Below are positions 63,797 through 64,000 of a stretch of DNA of 64,000 nt, one piece after another. Positions within the stretch are counted from its first letter, which is position 1. Every line of letters begins with the position of its first letter. A program made the translations under genes and the position numbers. Under the pieces are notes generated by a model. That model saw only the letters and a program-made list of their open reading frames with translations, was not told where the DNA came from and made no database searches. Origin of the DNA: Rhynchopus sp. YZ270_cl-10 (Eukaryota > Euglenozoa > Diplonemea > Diplonemida > Diplonemidae); the NCBI GenBank assembly GCA_964035575.1, contig OZ037854.1, positions 310,001-374,000 on the forward strand, in the 5' to 3' direction.

Positions 63797-64000
63797 TCCT
63801 GTGAGTGTGTGTTTTTATGCGTATGGCACGATACAGACCTGCTGCGTGAGTCCGTGTGCGACACGCTGGATACCTATGTTACGGACGCCGCGGACCCTTG
63901 CCGTGCGGATTTCTCCCTCGTATACCGCTGCTTCTTCTGACTCCCTGACATCATTGCTCCGTCGTTCTCGTCCTTCCGATGAACTCCTCACCTGCGTTGG

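Larger units (their letters stand above)
61900..64000. other. Right-end region with diverged internal repeats, no complete gene recognised
   Basis: GC-balanced and open in places on both strands. A plus-strand frame at 62181-62438 is cysteine-rich (CPCC, CVCCPEC, CAVHPCDEHQC) and could be a zinc-binding exon, but no family is recognised and no splice-linked partner found. A module 1 relative (AGGTGGCTAGGCGTGTGAGG) lies at 62947. The region may be a subtelomeric or other gene-family tract. Confidence 0.4.

Overview
This 64-kb window comes from a unicellular eukaryote that I cannot name with confidence. Support for a eukaryote is a cytosolic ribosomal protein eS26, an NEMF/Rqc2 homologue, an F-box protein, an STE11-like kinase and many spliceosomal introns. 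A protein combining kinesin-like and dynein-stalk-like domains suggests a flagellated protist. The genes have a strongly biased, GC-rich codon use, while the non-coding DNA is full of A, T, C and G homopolymer runs and short dispersed repeats. An intron-rich free-living metamonad such as Kipferlia would fit, but that is a guess and nothing in the window decides it.

Thirteen protein-coding genes can be supported, and all lie on the plus strand. In order: a J-like protein (5.2 kb), a secreted sialate O-acetylesterase-like SGNH hydrolase (6.8), an F-box protein (9.9), ribosomal protein eS26 (13.0), a THO1/MOS11-like RNA-export protein (14.5), a proteobacterial-type aspartate-semialdehyde dehydrogenase (18.5), a sigma-like glutathione S-transferase (21.9), a MAPKKK-like kinase with a His-rich tail (23.2), a seven-helix membrane protein fused to ankyrin repeats (32.6), a Gln/Gly-rich low-complexity protein (39.8), NEMF/Rqc2 (44.7), a secreted peptidyl O-glycosyltransferase-like protein with EGF and PAN modules (51.2) and the kinesin/dynein-stalk protein (57.4). 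They do not form one pathway. eS26, THO1/MOS11, NEMF and perhaps the Gln-rich protein belong to RNA and ribosome biology; the esterase and glycosyltransferase are secretory-pathway enzymes.

I reconstructed introns in six genes. Donors are mostly GTATG and acceptors mostly CAG. The introns range from a possible 54 bp to 2,049 bp, and several are mosaics of the same short repeat modules that fill the intergenic DNA. Those modules, plus several non-autonomous DNA-transposon relics with clear ends (a TTAA-flanked piggyBac-like element, families with 5-bp target duplications and TGGTG ends, and TA-flanked CTGGGG palindromes), dominate the non-coding sequence.

The flanks differ. From about 0.8 to 5.0 kb and from 60.9 to 64.0 kb there are fewer homopolymers and no gene I can recognise. 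The right end holds a 41-bp tandem repeat carrying TATAAATA and a diverged direct duplication. The most unusual finding is the 57.4-kb gene: a kinesin motor fold that appears to have lost its ATPase motifs, set between two dynein-stalk-like helical domains.
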